Origin: an uncultured Bacteroides sp.
GTDB taxonomy: Bacteria; Bacteroidota; Bacteroidia; Bacteroidales; Bacteroidaceae
Direction of reading: 5' to 3'
Assembly: GCA_944321495.1 (NCBI GenBank)
Contig: CALULP010000040.1
Span: forward strand, 123,680-187,679
DNA: 64,000 bases
Each line of letters starts with the position of its first letter. The stretch's first letter is position 1. Under the pieces are notes generated by a model, which was not told the DNA's origin, made no database searches, and worked only from the letters and a program-made list of their open reading frames with translations. The position numbers and the translations under genes are program-made. Positions 42,124-51,682 of the stretch are shown one piece after another.

Positions 42124-43521
42124 TCAACGGGGAATCTTCTTCTTGTACTGTTCATAGCGCCCCATGATTTCGCGGACGAAGTTGTACGTTTCCTGTCCGC
42201 GGAAGTAGCCGTGCTTGCAGACGGGGTCGGTGAAATACTCCTCGTTGCTTTTCAGGAGGACGAATTTCTCCACATTGTCGCGCCACACGTATTTATTGCT
42301 GCCGTACTTCTCGGCCAACGCCATGGCGTCGAAGACATGGCCGATGCCCGAATTGTAGGATGCCAGGACGAAGTTGATGCGTTCGCCTTCGGGAACCTCC
42401 GTAAAACTACGGGTAGTAATCCCCAAGTACTTGACGGCAGCCTTGATGCTTTCTTCGGGATTGGCCTCTTTGCCTTCGGGCATTCCCATGGCACGGGCCG
42501 TGCGGGGCATGAGCTGCATCAGCCCCCGGGCGCCTGCCCAGGAAACGGCCGTAGTGTCGAAGTTGGACTCGGTATAAGCCAACGATGCCAGAAGCCGCCA
42601 GTCCCACCCAATCTGGGCGGCATACTTCTTGAACAAACCGTCGTAATGGGAAATCTTGCCCTCGCGCAAAGATAGGATGGGCGAATGGGGGACGGACTTG
42701 CTGATTTCGAAGTAACGCTTCATGCTTGCCGCGTAGGCGGGCGACGTGCGGTTCTCGGCATGCCAACGGTCGACAGCCTCTGCCAGCAAAGGGCAATCGG
42801 CGCGGACCGCCCACGAAGCCCGTTGGTCGAAGCTGACGGCAAGGCGGATGTCGAGGTTGGGGTAATACGTCTTGTTGAGCCGGGCAATGTCATCGTCCGC
42901 CACGGTATAGGCAATCTTCCCCCTTGCCACCTCCGTTATGAGGTCTTCCAGACTGATGCTGTCGCTCGCCATGCGGCGGATAAGGATGCCTCCACCGAGT
43001 TCCTGGTCCAGGTTGACGAGGCGTTCGTAATATTTCCCTGGCTTGACGTAAACCTCCTTGCCCACCAGTTGCGTCACATCCGTCAGAGGCTTGGCGCGTC
43101 CGTTGCTGCGTTGCACCACCACCTGGTGGGTAATGACCTCGTTGCCGCAATAAATCAGGCTGTCCATGCGGTCGCGGGTAATGGGCAGGTTGTAGGCTAT
43201 CAGGTCGCCCTCGCCGGCCAGGAGCATCCGGATGAGTTCCCCGGCATTGCGTGCCACCTTGACCTTGAGTTTCACGCCCAGGCTTTGGGCAAACTGTTCG
43301 CACAACTCGTACTGGAAACCCATCTCCTGCCCCCGGTAATTGAAATAGGTGGTGGAGCTGTACAAGGTGAGCACAACCAGTTGGCCACTGTCCTTTATCT
43401 GCGGCAGGTCGGCATGCACGGCAGGCTTCGCGGCCGGCCTGTGCTTGCGGCACCCTCCTGCGAAGAAAGTCCACGCCAAAGCAAGCAGGAGAAGGTAGAA
43501 TATGGTTTTGCCCCGTTTCAT
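42124..43521 (-). CDS. MltF-like membrane-bound lytic transglycosylase (lipoprotein)
   Basis: The 465-residue protein has a lipoprotein signal (LLLALAWTFFAGGC, lipobox Cys about residue 24), a solute-binding domain (LVVLTLYSSTTYFNYRGQEMGFQYELCEQFA ... ASWAVRADCPLLAEAVDRW) and a C-terminal SLT domain with the catalytic Glu in ASLAYTESNFD, then SWAGARGLMQLMPRTA and LASYNSGIGHV. MltF cleaves glycan strands to 1,6-anhydro ends in the periplasm. The start overlaps the udk stop by 4 bp; the longer ORF is the udk shadow. Confidence 0.93.
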   Translation of the reverse strand: MKRGKTIFYLLLLALAWTFFAGGCRKHRPAAKPAVHADLPQIKDSGQLVVLTLYSSTTYFNYRGQEMGFQYELCEQFAQSLGVKLKVKVARNAGELIRMLLAGEGDLIAYNLPITRDRMDSLIYCGNEVITHQVVVQRSNGRAKPLTDVTQLVGKEVYVKPGKYYERLVNLDQELGGGILIRRMASDSISLEDLITEVARGKIAYTVADDDIARLNKTYYPNLDIRLAVSFDQRASWAVRADCPLLAEAVDRWHAENRTSPAYAASMKRYFEISKSVPHSPILSLREGKISHYDGLFKKYAAQIGWDWRLLASLAYTESNFDTTAVSWAGARGLMQLMPRTARAMGMPEGKEANPEESIKAAVKYLGITTRSFTEVPEGERINFVLASYNSGIGHVFDAMALAEKYGSNKYVWRDNVEKFVLLKSNEEYFTDPVCKHGYFRGQETYNFVREIMGRYEQYKKKIPR

Positions 43522-44126
43522 GCCAGATGCTTCTTGATGTACATGGTGAGTATGTCGATGGCAATCTGGTTGCTGCCCCCTTCGGGCACAATGAGGTCGG
43601 CATAACGCTTGCAAGGCTCGATGAACTGCTGGTGCATGGGCTTGAGCACACGCACATAACGCTCCATGACTGCCTCTGCCGTCCGCCCCCGTTCGATGAC
43701 GTCACGCTGGATAACCCGTATCAAGCGTTCGTCGGGGTCGGCGTCCACAAAGATTTTCAAGTCCATCATGTCGCGCAAGCTCTTGTCGCACAAGGCAAGG
43801 ATGCCTTCGATGATGACCACCTCGCGGGGTTCGATGTGCAGGGTTTCCTTTTGCCGGGTGCAGGTAAGGTAAGAATAGGTGGGCTGCTCGATGCTTTCGC
43901 CCCGGCGCAACATGGCGACCTGGCGGGAAAGCAGCGCCCAGTCGAAAGCGTCGGGGTGGTCGAAATTGATGTTCTGCCTTTCCTCTACGGGCACATGACT
44001 GCTGTCTTTGTAGTAAGAATCCTGGGGAAGCAGCACCACCTCGCCCGGAGGGAGGCTTTCGATGATTTTACGCACAACGGTAGTTTTCCCCGAACCCGTA
44101 CCGCCTGCAATGCCTATGATTAACAT
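43518..44126 (-). CDS. udk: Uridine kinase
   Basis: The 202-residue kinase has the P-loop IAGGTGSGKTTVV (residues 5-17), QDSYYKDSSHVP, NFDHPDAFDW, and VVIIEGILAL with the Walker B-like Glu; DERLIRVIQRDVIERGR forms the lid. It phosphorylates uridine and cytidine for pyrimidine salvage. Promoter box TAACTTTG on the minus strand at 44160-44167. It is cotranscribed with the lytic transglycosylase gene. Confidence 0.96.
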   Translation of the reverse strand: MLIIGIAGGTGSGKTTVVRKIIESLPPGEVVLLPQDSYYKDSSHVPVEERQNINFDHPDAFDWALLSRQVAMLRRGESIEQPTYSYLTCTRQKETLHIEPREVVIIEGILALCDKSLRDMMDLKIFVDADPDERLIRVIQRDVIERGRTAEAVMERYVRVLKPMHQQFIEPCKRYADLIVPEGGSNQIAIDILTMYIKKHLA

Positions 44127-44159
44127 ATCCGTCCGTATGAATTAACTGGTTCGACTGAG

Positions 44160-44167
44160 CAAAGTTA
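44160..44167 (-). promoter_or_regulatory. -7 box of udk
   Basis: TAACTTTG on the minus strand, 33 bp before the udk ATG; the -33 region is weak (TTG about 22 nt upstream). Confidence 0.5.
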
Positions 44168-44217
44168 ATCAAAAATTTCATTTCCTTGCCAACATTCCTT
44201 AAGAGGCCGGCTCAAAT

Positions 44218-44248
44218 TTTGCCGCTTCCCCGTTTCTTCTTATCTTTG
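44218..44248 (+). promoter_or_regulatory. Promoter of the toxin-antitoxin operon
   Basis: TTTG (44218-44221), exactly 19 nt, TATCTTTG (44241-44248). The tandem repeat that follows starts about 12 nt after the box, so nearly the whole leader is repeat. Confidence 0.75.
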
Positions 44249-44259
44249 CAAAAGATAAA

Positions 44260-44485
44260 TTCAGGTGACAAGGATTCAGGTGACAAGGATTCAGGTAACA
44301 AGGATTCAGGTGACAAGGATTCAGGTAACAAGGATTCAGGTGACAAGGATTCAGGTGACAAGGATTCAGGTGACAAGGATTCAGGTGACAAGGATTTCAG
44401 GTGACAAGGATTTCAGGTGACAAGGCCCTTGTAATCTTGTACCCTTGTTCCCTCGTCAACTAAAATCCCCTTGTTACCTCGTCAA
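44260..44485. repeat. 15-bp tandem repeat (11 copies) plus family II-like tail
   Basis: TTCAGGTGACAAGGA is repeated nine times in exact 15-bp steps from 44260 to 44394 (third and fifth copies have A for G: GGTAACA), then twice more at 16-bp spacing to 44425. It is followed by an inverse tail of CCTTGTAATC, CTTGTACCC, TTGTTACCTCG units to about 44485; ACAAGGCCCTTGT marks the turn. The 385-bp gap before the antitoxin gene holds only the two promoters and this. Confidence 0.92.
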
Positions 44486-44511
44486 CTAAACTAAATAAAG
44501 GAGGACCCATT

Positions 44512-44790
44512 ATGAAAGCGACCATATCGTTGGACGGAATTCTGGCTTTTATCCATTCGTTATCGCTCAGTGCAAGCAACAAGCGTTGGCTGGGGGAAAA
44601 ACTATTGAATGAAGCACAGCAGGAAACGTCTTCACAAGTAGAAAGTTATGATAAATTTATAGAAAGTATATGTGGGGCATGGAATGATGACCCCCGAACC
44701 ACAGAAGAGATTATATCTGATATTCACAATGCCCGGCAATTTACCAGTACACGGCACATTATGTCCTTGAATAGCGATGACAAACAATAA
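44512..44790 (+). CDS. Antitoxin of a VapBC-type pair (putative)
   Basis: The 92-residue protein (ATISLDGILAFIHSLSLSAS, NKRWLGEKLLNEAQQE, AWNDDPRTTEEIISDIHNAR) overlaps the PIN toxin gene by 14 bp, the classic antitoxin position. It is paralogous in plan to the orphan at 31488-31763. The name is by position; the DNA-binding fold is not obvious. A long repeat leader precedes it. Confidence 0.75.
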   Translation: MKATISLDGILAFIHSLSLSASNKRWLGEKLLNEAQQETSSQVESYDKFIESICGAWNDDPRTTEEIISDIHNARQFTSTRHIMSLNSDDKQ

Positions 44791-45187
44791 ATATTTACTC
44801 GATACCAACATTTGCATTGCTTTGTTGCGGGGCAATAGAGATATTGCAAGAAAAATAATTGATTTAGGAGAGGGTGCTTGCCATTTATCCATCATCACAC
44901 TCTATGAATTAATGTTTGGAGCTTATTATTCCAAACGAGAGGAACAGGAAGTGCCTAAAGTGAAGCAATTTGTAGAGCGTTTTCCCGTCATTTCCTTATC
45001 TGAATCTGTAGAAGAATATGCCATTATAAAGACAAGACTTCGTTCATCCGGCATTTTGATTGATGAATTTGACTTGATGATAGCGGCTTCGGCTTTAGCG
45101 GGAGGTTATACATTAGTAACAGACAATATAAAACACTTCCAACGTATCACAGACTTAAAGCTTGAAAACTGGATTAAAAGGGAATAA
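44777..45187 (+). CDS. PIN-domain toxin, VapC family
   Basis: The 136-residue protein has the PIN acidic residues: Asp in YLLDTNICIALL, Glu in ITLYELMFGA, Asp in LIDEFDLMIAASAL and Asp/Asn in LVTDNIKHFQRI. VapC toxins are Mg-dependent endoribonucleases that cut tRNA or rRNA when free of antitoxin. All key residues are present, so it appears active. Confidence 0.92.
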   Translation: MTNNKYLLDTNICIALLRGNRDIARKIIDLGEGACHLSIITLYELMFGAYYSKREEQEVPKVKQFVERFPVISLSESVEEYAIIKTRLRSSGILIDEFDLMIAASALAGGYTLVTDNIKHFQRITDLKLENWIKRE

Positions 45188-45221
45188 TGCCCGTCCGTTT
45201 TCAAATCACAGGCAAAACCCG

Positions 45222-45229
45222 TATTTTTG
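45222..45229 (+). promoter_or_regulatory. -7 box of the Dabb-protein gene
   Basis: TATTTTTG, 41 nt before the ATG at 45271, with a T-rich TTTT about 20 nt upstream. Confidence 0.5.
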
Positions 45230-45270
45230 CAAACCGAAAATTTCAGATTATCTTAAAATCCGCATTGATT

Positions 45271-45570
45271 ATGGTAAAACATATCGTAATGTTCAAATTG
45301 AAAGAAGAGGCGCCTGCCGAAGAGAAGCTTGCCGCCATGCATGCGTTCAAGCAAGCCATCGAGGCACTGCCTGCCAAGATATCCGTCATCCGGAAAATAG
45401 AAGTGGGGCTGAACATCAATCCCGGCGAGCAATGGCACATCGCCCTTTACAGCGAATTCGACTCGCTGGACGACGTGAAATACTACGCCCAACACCCCGA
45501 CCACGTAGCTGCCGGCAAGCTACTTGCCCACGTGAAGGAAAGCCGCGCCTGCGTAGACTACGAAGCATAA
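45271..45570 (+). CDS. Dabb (stress-responsive A/B barrel) family protein
   Basis: The 99-residue protein has the Dabb ferredoxin-like fold: MVKHIVMFKLKEEAPAEEK, IRKIEVGLNINP, WHIALYSEFDSLDDVKYYAQHPDHVA. Dabb proteins form dimeric barrels; the function is unknown. Start 45271 chosen because the longer ORF begins within the toxin gene. It is 25 bp before the dsbD-like gene and may be co-transcribed. Confidence 0.9.
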   Translation: MVKHIVMFKLKEEAPAEEKLAAMHAFKQAIEALPAKISVIRKIEVGLNINPGEQWHIALYSEFDSLDDVKYYAQHPDHVAAGKLLAHVKESRACVDYEA

Positions 45571-45595
45571 ACCACCCAACAAACGACAGACTGAA

Positions 45596-47590
45596 GTGAA
45601 AAAAGCATTTTTCTCCCTCGTGATGGTGCTGGCAACCCTGCTGGCACAGGCACAGATACAGGAACCCGTCAAGTTCAAAACCGAATGGAAGCAACTGACG
45701 GACCATGAAGTAGAAATCGTATTTACCGGAATCATCGACCCGGGCTGGCATGTGTACTCCACCGACCTGGGCGACGGGGGACCCATATCGGCCACGTTCA
45801 ACACCGACAAGCTGGAAGGCGCGGAGAAGGTAGGCACCCTGCGTCCGGAAGGCAAAGAAATCAGTTCGTTCGACAAACTGTTTGAGATGCAGGTGCGCTA
45901 CTTTGAACATACTGCCCGGTTTGTGCAGAAACTCAAGCTGACGGGAGGCGATTACCACATAGCCGGTTATCTGGAATATGGTGCCTGCAACGACGCCAAC
46001 TGCCTGCCCCCTACCCAAGTGGAATTTGCTTTCAACGGAAAGGCAGCAGCAATGTCCGGACAAGAAGCAGCTCCTGTCCTGCCCCCAGCCACTCCAAGCA
46101 CACCGGAAAAAAACGTCATCGGGAGCGCCGATGCGAAGACATCCATCCAAGTGGCCGATAAGGCAGACTACTGGGAGCCTGTGATTGAAGAACTCCAGGC
46201 GTTGGGCGAAACCGTTTCGCAAGCCGACATGTCGTGGCTCTACATCTTCGGCATGGGATTCGTGGGCGGACTGGTGGCCTTGTTCACCCCCTGCGTATGG
46301 CCTATCATACCGATGACGGTGAGCTTCTTCCTGAAACGCAGCAAAGACAAGAAAAAAGGCATACGCGACGCTTACCTCTACGGGGCATCCATCGTGGTGA
46401 TATATGTGGCGTTAGGACTGGTTATCACCCTGATATGGGGAGCCAATGCACTGAACGCCCTTTCGACCAACGCCGTGTTCAACCTGTTTTTCTTCCTGAT
46501 GCTGGTGGTCTTTGCCGCCTCTTTCTTCGGCGCTTTTGAAATCACCTTGCCGTCCAAGTGGAGCAATGCCGTGGACAGCAAGGCGGAAGCGACCAGCGGA
46601 CTGCTGAGCATCTTCCTGATGGCGTTTACCCTCTCGCTGGTATCTTTCTCGTGTACGGGTCCCATCATCGGGTTCCTGCTGGTGGAAGTCTCTACCACGG
46701 GCAGCATCCTGGCGCCTACCCTCGGCATGTTGGGTTTTGCCCTTGCCCTGGCGTTGCCCTTCACCCTCTTTGCCCTGTTCCCCTCGTGGCTGAAGTCCAT
46801 GCCCAAATCGGGCGGTTGGATGAACGTCATCAAGGTGACGTTAGGCTTCCTGGAACTGGCATTCGCCTTCAAATTCCTGTCTGTGGCCGACCTGGCTTAC
46901 GGCTGGGGATTGCTCGACCGCGAGACTTTCCTTTCCATCTGGATTGTGCTGTTCGCCCTGCTGGGCTTCTACCTGCTGGGCAAAATCAAGTTCCCGCATG
47001 ATGACGACAACGCCAAAGTCAGCGTGCCCCGGTTCTTCCTGGCACTTGCTTCGCTGGCCTTTGCCGTCTACATGGTTCCCGGCTTGTGGGGTGCCCCGTT
47101 GAAAGCGGTCAGCGCCTTTGCCCCTCCCATGCAGACGCAGGACTTCAACCTCTATACCGACGAAGTGCATGCCCAATTCACCGACTATGACCTTGGCATG
47201 GAATATGCCCGCCAACACGGCAAGCCTGTCATGCTGGACTTCACGGGCTACGGCTGTGTGAATTGCCGCAAGATGGAACTGTCCGTATGGACCGACCCCA
47301 AGGTAAGCGACCTCATCAACAACGACTATGTGCTGATAACCCTCTACGTGGACGACAAGACTCCCCTTCCCGCCCCCGTCAAGATACAGGAGAACGGCAA
47401 AGAACGCACCCTGCGCACCGTAGGCGACAAGTGGAGCTACCTGCAACGCGTGAAGTTCGGCGCCAATGCGCAACCGTTCTATGTGCTGATAGACAACGAA
47501 GGAAAGCCCCTCAACAAGTCGTACTCCTACGACGAAGACATTGACAAGTATGTGGATTTCCTGCAAAAGGGGTTGGAGAAGTATGAGTAG
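45596..47590 (+). CDS. Protein-disulfide reductase DsbD family (GTG start)
   Basis: The 664-residue protein has a signal peptide (MKKAFFSLVMVLATLLAQAQ), an N-terminal DsbD-alpha-like domain (residues 25-135, with Cys in YGACNDANCLPP), eight membrane segments (about 210-480; LVALFTPCVWPIIPMTVSFF and VSFSCTGPIIGFLLVE hold the redox Cys pair) and a C-terminal thioredoxin-like domain with GYGCVNCRKME (CxxC). It moves electrons from cytoplasmic thioredoxin to periplasmic thiols. Two further membrane segments lie before the thioredoxin domain. Confidence 0.93.
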   Translation: MKKAFFSLVMVLATLLAQAQIQEPVKFKTEWKQLTDHEVEIVFTGIIDPGWHVYSTDLGDGGPISATFNTDKLEGAEKVGTLRPEGKEISSFDKLFEMQVRYFEHTARFVQKLKLTGGDYHIAGYLEYGACNDANCLPPTQVEFAFNGKAAAMSGQEAAPVLPPATPSTPEKNVIGSADAKTSIQVADKADYWEPVIEELQALGETVSQADMSWLYIFGMGFVGGLVALFTPCVWPIIPMTVSFFLKRSKDKKKGIRDAYLYGASIVVIYVALGLVITLIWGANALNALSTNAVFNLFFFLMLVVFAASFFGAFEITLPSKWSNAVDSKAEATSGLLSIFLMAFTLSLVSFSCTGPIIGFLLVEVSTTGSILAPTLGMLGFALALALPFTLFALFPSWLKSMPKSGGWMNVIKVTLGFLELAFAFKFLSVADLAYGWGLLDRETFLSIWIVLFALLGFYLLGKIKFPHDDDNAKVSVPRFFLALASLAFAVYMVPGLWGAPLKAVSAFAPPMQTQDFNLYTDEVHAQFTDYDLGMEYARQHGKPVMLDFTGYGCVNCRKMELSVWTDPKVSDLINNDYVLITLYVDDKTPLPAPVKIQENGKERTLRTVGDKWSYLQRVKFGANAQPFYVLIDNEGKPLNKSYSYDEDIDKYVDFLQKGLEKYE

Positions 47591-47803
47591 GGGGAAGTTT
47601 TTGAGTTTTTGAGTTTTTGAGTTTACGAGTTAACAAGGTTACAAGGGTACAAGGGGGCGAGGATACGCCTTGTCAACTCGTTAACTTGTTAACTTGTCAA
47701 CTTATATCCTTGTTAACTCGTAAACTCATGAACTCATCCCCTTGTCCCCTCGTTACCTTGTTAACTCGTAAACTCAAAAACTTATAAACTCGTAAACTCA
47801 AAA
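47590..47803. repeat. Family II hairpin tract, copy c
   Basis: GAGTTTTT and GTTACAAGG, GTACAAGGG units, the core GAGGATACGCCTTGT at 47659-47673, then TCAACTCGTTAACTTG and CCTTGTCCCC units to the end of metH (convergent with the DsbD gene). Confidence 0.87.
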
Positions 47804-50551
47804 CAGCTTGAGCCTTTTTTCCCGTGCCTCTTCCAGCGAGACGGTATCGACGTGTTGGCGGGCATTCTCCGCACGGAGGCGGGCGTATTTTTCATCCAGT
47901 TCTTTCTTGAATACGGCACATGTGGCAGAATTCATCAGCTTGGAAGCGACCAGCACGTTCTGTGAAGCGTCTTTCAGGCAGACTACCGGCGCATGGTAGG
48001 CCGGCGCAATCTTCAAGGCTGTATGCAGTTCGGAGGTAGTGGCGCCGCCTATCAGCAAGGGGATATCCAGTCCGGCTTTCTCCAGTTCGGCCGCCACATG
48101 CACCATTTCGTCCAGCGAAGGGGTAATCAGGCCGCTCAGTCCTATCATGTCCACCTGTTCTTCGCGGGCACGCTGCACAATGGTTTCTGCCGGCACCATG
48201 ACACCCAAGTCGATTATCTCGTAACCGTTGCATGCCATGACCACGGAAGCGATGTTCTTCCCGATGTCGTGCACGTCGCCTTTCACCGTGGCCAGCAACA
48301 CCTTTCCTGCCGTACCCTGCCTGCCTTGCTTCTCCGCTTCGATGGAAGGTTGCAGGATGGCTACTGCTTTTTTCATGGTGCGCGCCGCCTTCACCACTTG
48401 CGGAAGGAACATCTTGCCTGCGCCAAACAACTCGCCTACCCGGTTCATGCCTGCCATCAGCGGGCCTTCGATAAGTTCCACTGCCCGCGGACAACTTTGC
48501 AAGGCCTCTGCCAGGTCGGTTTCCAGGTGGTCGCCAATGCCTTTGACCAGCGCATGTTTCAGGCGTTCTTCTGGCGAAGCATGGCGCCAAGACTGTTGCG
48601 CCCCGCCGGACAGCCCTGCCTCACTCTGGCGGGCGGCTTCCGCTTTCAGTTGCTCCGCCTTTTCCACCAGGCGCTCGGCGGCATCGGGACGGCGGTTAAG
48701 CACCACATCTTCCAGACTTTGCAGAAGGTCGGCAGGAATATCGGTATAAAGCACCGAGGTAGCGGGGTTGACAATGCCCATGTCCATGCCCGCGCGAATG
48801 GCGTGGTACAGGAATACGGCATGCATGGCTTCGCGGATATAATTGTTGCCCCGGAAGGAGAAAGACAAATTGCTGATGCCTCCGCTGACATGGGCGCCCG
48901 GCAGATGCTGCCTGATCCAGGCGGCGGCACGGATAAAGTCGACGGCATAAGCGTCATGCTCCGCCATGCCGGTGGCAATGGCCAGCACGTTGGGGTCGAA
49001 AATGATGTCCTGCGGGGCAAAGCCAGCCTGCTCTACCAGCAAGCGGTAGGCACGCCCGCACACGGCTATCTTGCGTTCGTAAGTATCGGCCTGCCCCTGT
49101 TCGTCAAAGGCCATGACCACCACGGCAGCGCCGTATCGGCGGATGGCGCGGGCATGTTGCAGGAACACGTCTTCCCCCTCCTTCAACGAAATGGAGTTGA
49201 CAATGCCTTTGCCTTGCAGGCACTTCAGGCCCGCCTCGATGACCTCCCACTTGGATGAGTCTATCATCACCGGCACCCGGGCAATTTCGGGTTCGGACGC
49301 GATGAGGTTCAGGAAGTTCACCATCTCCTCCTTGGCATCCAGCAGGCCGTCGTCCATGTTGACGTCTATCACTTGCGCCCCGTCTTCCACCTGTTTCCTG
49401 GCAATGGCCAGGGCTTCGTCATACTGCTTTTCGTTCACCAGGCGCAGGAACTTGCGCGAACCTGCCACGTTGCAACGCTCGCCCACGTTGACAAAATTGT
49501 TTTCGGGCTTCACCTCCAGCAACTCCAGGCCGGAGAGCCACAAATTCCGCGGCTTTTGTGCTGGGATATGCGGACGTGCGCCCTCCGCCAACCGGGCAAA
49601 GGCAGCGATGTATTCGTCGGTAGTGCCGCAACATCCGCCTACGATGTTCACCAGCCCTTCGTCGATGTACTCCTTGATTTCTTCCGCCATTTGGGCAGCA
49701 GTCTGGTCGTACCCGCCCAGGCTGTTGGGCAGCCCGGCATTGGGGTGTGCGCTGATGTAATAGGGCGCACGGGTGGCAAGCTGTTCCAGGAAAGGCTTCA
49801 GCTGGCGTGCGCCGAAAGAGCAGTTCAAGCCTACGGAAAAGACACCGGCATGCTGCACCGAAGCCAGGAAGGCGTCAAGCGTCTGTCCCGACAAAGTATG
49901 TCCGCCGGCGTCGGACACGGTGACCGAAAGCATGAGCGGCACACGTTTGCCTGCCTTCCGCATGGCGTCCTCTGCCGCGAAGACAGCAGCCTTGGCATTG
50001 AGCGTGTCGAAGATGGTTTCCATAAGCAGGATGTCCACCCCGCCCTCCAGCAGGGCTTCCATCTGTTCGAGGTAAGCGACGGCAAGTTCGTCGAAAGCAA
50101 GGGAGCGCAATGCCGGATTGTTGACGTCGGGGCTCATGGAGCACGTCTTGTTGGTAGGCCCTACGGAACCGGCCACCAGCCTGGGCTTCTGCGGCGTGAG
50201 CGCCGTGTATTGCCTTGCGGCCTCCTTGGCCAGGCGGGCAGCCTGCAGGTTTATCTCGCGCACCCAGTCCTGCGTGTGGTAGTCGCCTTGGCTGATGCGC
50301 GTGGCGTTGAACGTATTGGTCGTGATGATGTCCGCACCCGCTTCCAGATAGCGGCGGTGGATGTCCGCAACGACGTCGGGGCGCGTCAGGCAAAGGATGT
50401 CGTTGTTGCCCTTCAGCGGTCCGGGAATGCCGTCCAGGCGCCCGTTCCTGAAGTCGTGTTCCTCCAGCCCGTAGTGCTGTATCAAGGTGCCCATGGCACC
50501 GTCCAGAATCAGGATGCGTTCACGCACCAGTTGTTCCAAGTGTCCTTCCAT
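47798..50551 (-). CDS. metH: Cobalamin-dependent methionine synthase, without activation domain
   Basis: The 917-residue enzyme has the homocysteine domain ([19 protein letters not shown]; zinc Cys in VGLNCSFG and [10 protein letters not shown]), the methyltetrahydrofolate domain ([16 protein letters not shown], then [12 protein letters not shown]), the cap and the B12 domain ([17 protein letters not shown] with the axial His, then [23 protein letters not shown]). It ends right after the B12 domain; E. coli MetH (1227 residues) has about 300 more for reactivation. That missing domain is encoded alone at 59000-59830. Its start overlaps the smpB stop by one base. Confidence 0.95.
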   Translation of the reverse strand: MEGHLEQLVRERILILDGAMGTLIQHYGLEEHDFRNGRLDGIPGPLKGNNDILCLTRPDVVADIHRRYLEAGADIITTNTFNATRISQGDYHTQDWVREINLQAARLAKEAARQYTALTPQKPRLVAGSVGPTNKTCSMSPDVNNPALRSLAFDELAVAYLEQMEALLEGGVDILLMETIFDTLNAKAAVFAAEDAMRKAGKRVPLMLSVTVSDAGGHTLSGQTLDAFLASVQHAGVFSVGLNCSFGARQLKPFLEQLATRAPYYISAHPNAGLPNSLGGYDQTAAQMAEEIKEYIDEGLVNIVGGCCGTTDEYIAAFARLAEGARPHIPAQKPRNLWLSGLELLEVKPENNFVNVGERCNVAGSRKFLRLVNEKQYDEALAIARKQVEDGAQVIDVNMDDGLLDAKEEMVNFLNLIASEPEIARVPVMIDSSKWEVIEAGLKCLQGKGIVNSISLKEGEDVFLQHARAIRRYGAAVVVMAFDEQGQADTYERKIAVCGRAYRLLVEQAGFAPQDIIFDPNVLAIATGMAEHDAYAVDFIRAAAWIRQHLPGAHVSGGISNLSFSFRGNNYIREAMHAVFLYHAIRAGMDMGIVNPATSVLYTDIPADLLQSLEDVVLNRRPDAAERLVEKAEQLKAEAARQSEAGLSGGAQQSWRHASPEERLKHALVKGIGDHLETDLAEALQSCPRAVELIEGPLMAGMNRVGELFGAGKMFLPQVVKAARTMKKAVAILQPSIEAEKQGRQGTAGKVLLATVKGDVHDIGKNIASVVMACNGYEIIDLGVMVPAETIVQRAREEQVDMIGLSGLITPSLDEMVHVAAELEKAGLDIPLLIGGATTSELHTALKIAPAYHAPVVCLKDASQNVLVASKLMNSATCAVFKKELDEKYARLRAENARQHVDTVSLEEAREKRLKLF

Positions 50552-51003
50552 TATCGTTTAAACATGCGTGCCATGTCACGCTTATCTTCTTTTTCCTTCA
50601 ACGACTCCCGCTTGTCGTATTGCTTCTTGCCCTTTGCCAAGGCAATGACCAGCTTTGCCAGCCCTTTCTCGTTGATGAAAAGACGCACGGGCACGATGGT
50701 GAAACCCGGGTCTTTGGTGCCCCGTTGCAGCTTTTCCAACTCTTTTTTATTAAGCAGCAGCTTGCGGTCGCGGCGTGCGTTGTGGTTGTTGTACGAGCCG
50801 TAGAAGTACTCGGCAATGTGCATGTTCTTCACCCACAGCTCGCCGTTGGCAAAATAGCAGAACGTGTCCACCAGGCTTGCCTTGCCCATGCGGACGGACT
50901 TGATTTCCGTCCCCGTCAGCACGATGCCTGCCGTATAGGTGTCAATCAGTTCGTAGTCGAACGTGGCACGCTTATTCTTTATGTTCACAGCCGCTTGTTT
51001 CAT
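50551..51003 (-). CDS. smpB: SsrA-binding protein
   Basis: The 150-residue protein matches Smp[63 protein letters not shown], and a basic tail ([24 protein letters not shown]). It binds tmRNA and brings it to stalled ribosomes. The ATG at 51003 was chosen over the one 30 bp upstream by family start ([10 protein letters not shown]). The 22-bp array D begins 7 bp upstream. Confidence 0.96.
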   Translation of the reverse strand: MKQAAVNIKNKRATFDYELIDTYTAGIVLTGTEIKSVRMGKASLVDTFCYFANGELWVKNMHIAEYFYGSYNNHNARRDRKLLLNKKELEKLQRGTKDPGFTIVPVRLFINEKGLAKLVIALAKGKKQYDKRESLKEKEDKRDMARMFKR

Positions 51004-51009
51004 ACATCC

Positions 51010-51097
51010 AATCAACTTAATTACGAAGTCCAATCCACTTAATTGCGAGCCCCGATTAACTTAATTACGAGGCTCAATTCACTTGCCGATACCCGTC
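51010..51097. repeat. 22-bp-period intergenic array D (4 units)
   Basis: Units start at 51010, 51032, 51054 and 51076: the first and third share TAATTACGA and ATYAACTTAATTACGA. The ACTTAATT core fits arrays B and C. It fills the gap between the Yip1 and smpB genes. Confidence 0.85.
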
Positions 51098-51100
51098 CCT

Positions 51101-51676
51101 TTAGTTTAACACCCTGAGCAGCCAGGTAAAGACCCACTCGATGAGCCCCGGGCAAAGGATGATAGCCAGCGAAGTTATGACGGTAAACCTCAGCCTGTAT
51201 TCCGCCGCCACGCGCATCACCGGCATGCAGCCTTCCCACACCACATACAGGGTGTAGAAGTACAGGGGCAGCGCGATAATCCAGAGTTCGGGCAAGATAC
51301 CCAGAACGATTTTCAGCAGGAATACCACCACCAGCGCATAGCCTGCAAACTGTTGCGCCAAGTTAAGGTCGCTCCGCAGCCCGCAGAAGCGCACGCCCAG
51401 CCAGTCGACAAGGTAACCGGCCAGGAAGCACCCGCCAAACAGCGACACCGCCACGGAGCAACACTCCGTCATGGCACGCCGGAAGCTCTCGGGACCTCCC
51501 CAGCCCATGGTCCACAACGTGCCTATAAACACCGACAGGGCACACAGGCCTATCATGGGATAAACGAAGTCCATCAGCACCTTGCGCTTATCCTCTACAA
51601 CGCGAATTTCCTCCCAGGCACGTGCCGGGGAGGAAATCAGCAAAAAAGCAATATGAAATAAATCTTTGTAGTTCAA
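51101..51676 (-). CDS. Yip1-domain integral membrane protein
   Basis: The 191-residue protein has four to five membrane segments (MIGLCALSVFIGTLWTM, SVAVSLFGGCFLAGYLVDW, FAGYALVVVFLLKIVLGIL, LWIIALPLYFYTLYVVW, TVITSLAIILCPGLIEWVF) after a short cytoplasmic N-terminus (LLISSPARAWEEI) typical of bacterial YIP1 proteins. Function unknown. First gene of a leftward set with smpB and metH, separated from smpB by array D. Confidence 0.85.
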   Translation of the reverse strand: MNYKDLFHIAFLLISSPARAWEEIRVVEDKRKVLMDFVYPMIGLCALSVFIGTLWTMGWGGPESFRRAMTECCSVAVSLFGGCFLAGYLVDWLGVRFCGLRSDLNLAQQFAGYALVVVFLLKIVLGILPELWIIALPLYFYTLYVVWEGCMPVMRVAAEYRLRFTVITSLAIILCPGLIEWVFTWLLRVLN

Positions 51677-51682
51677 ACCTTA

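Noticed and set aside
44186-44404. ORF of 72 codons with DSGDK pentapeptide repeats
   Set aside because: Its ATG lies upstream of the promoter at 44218-44248 and the repeats are simply the 15-bp DNA repeat read in frame; the copies at 16-bp spacing break it.
49373-50803. 476-codon ORF antisense to metH
   Set aside because: Shadow across metH and smpB; both sense genes are certain.
50551-51100. Cobalamin riboswitch for metH
   Set aside because: metH overlaps smpB by one base, and the region upstream of smpB holds only 22-bp repeats; no B12-box-like element was seen.
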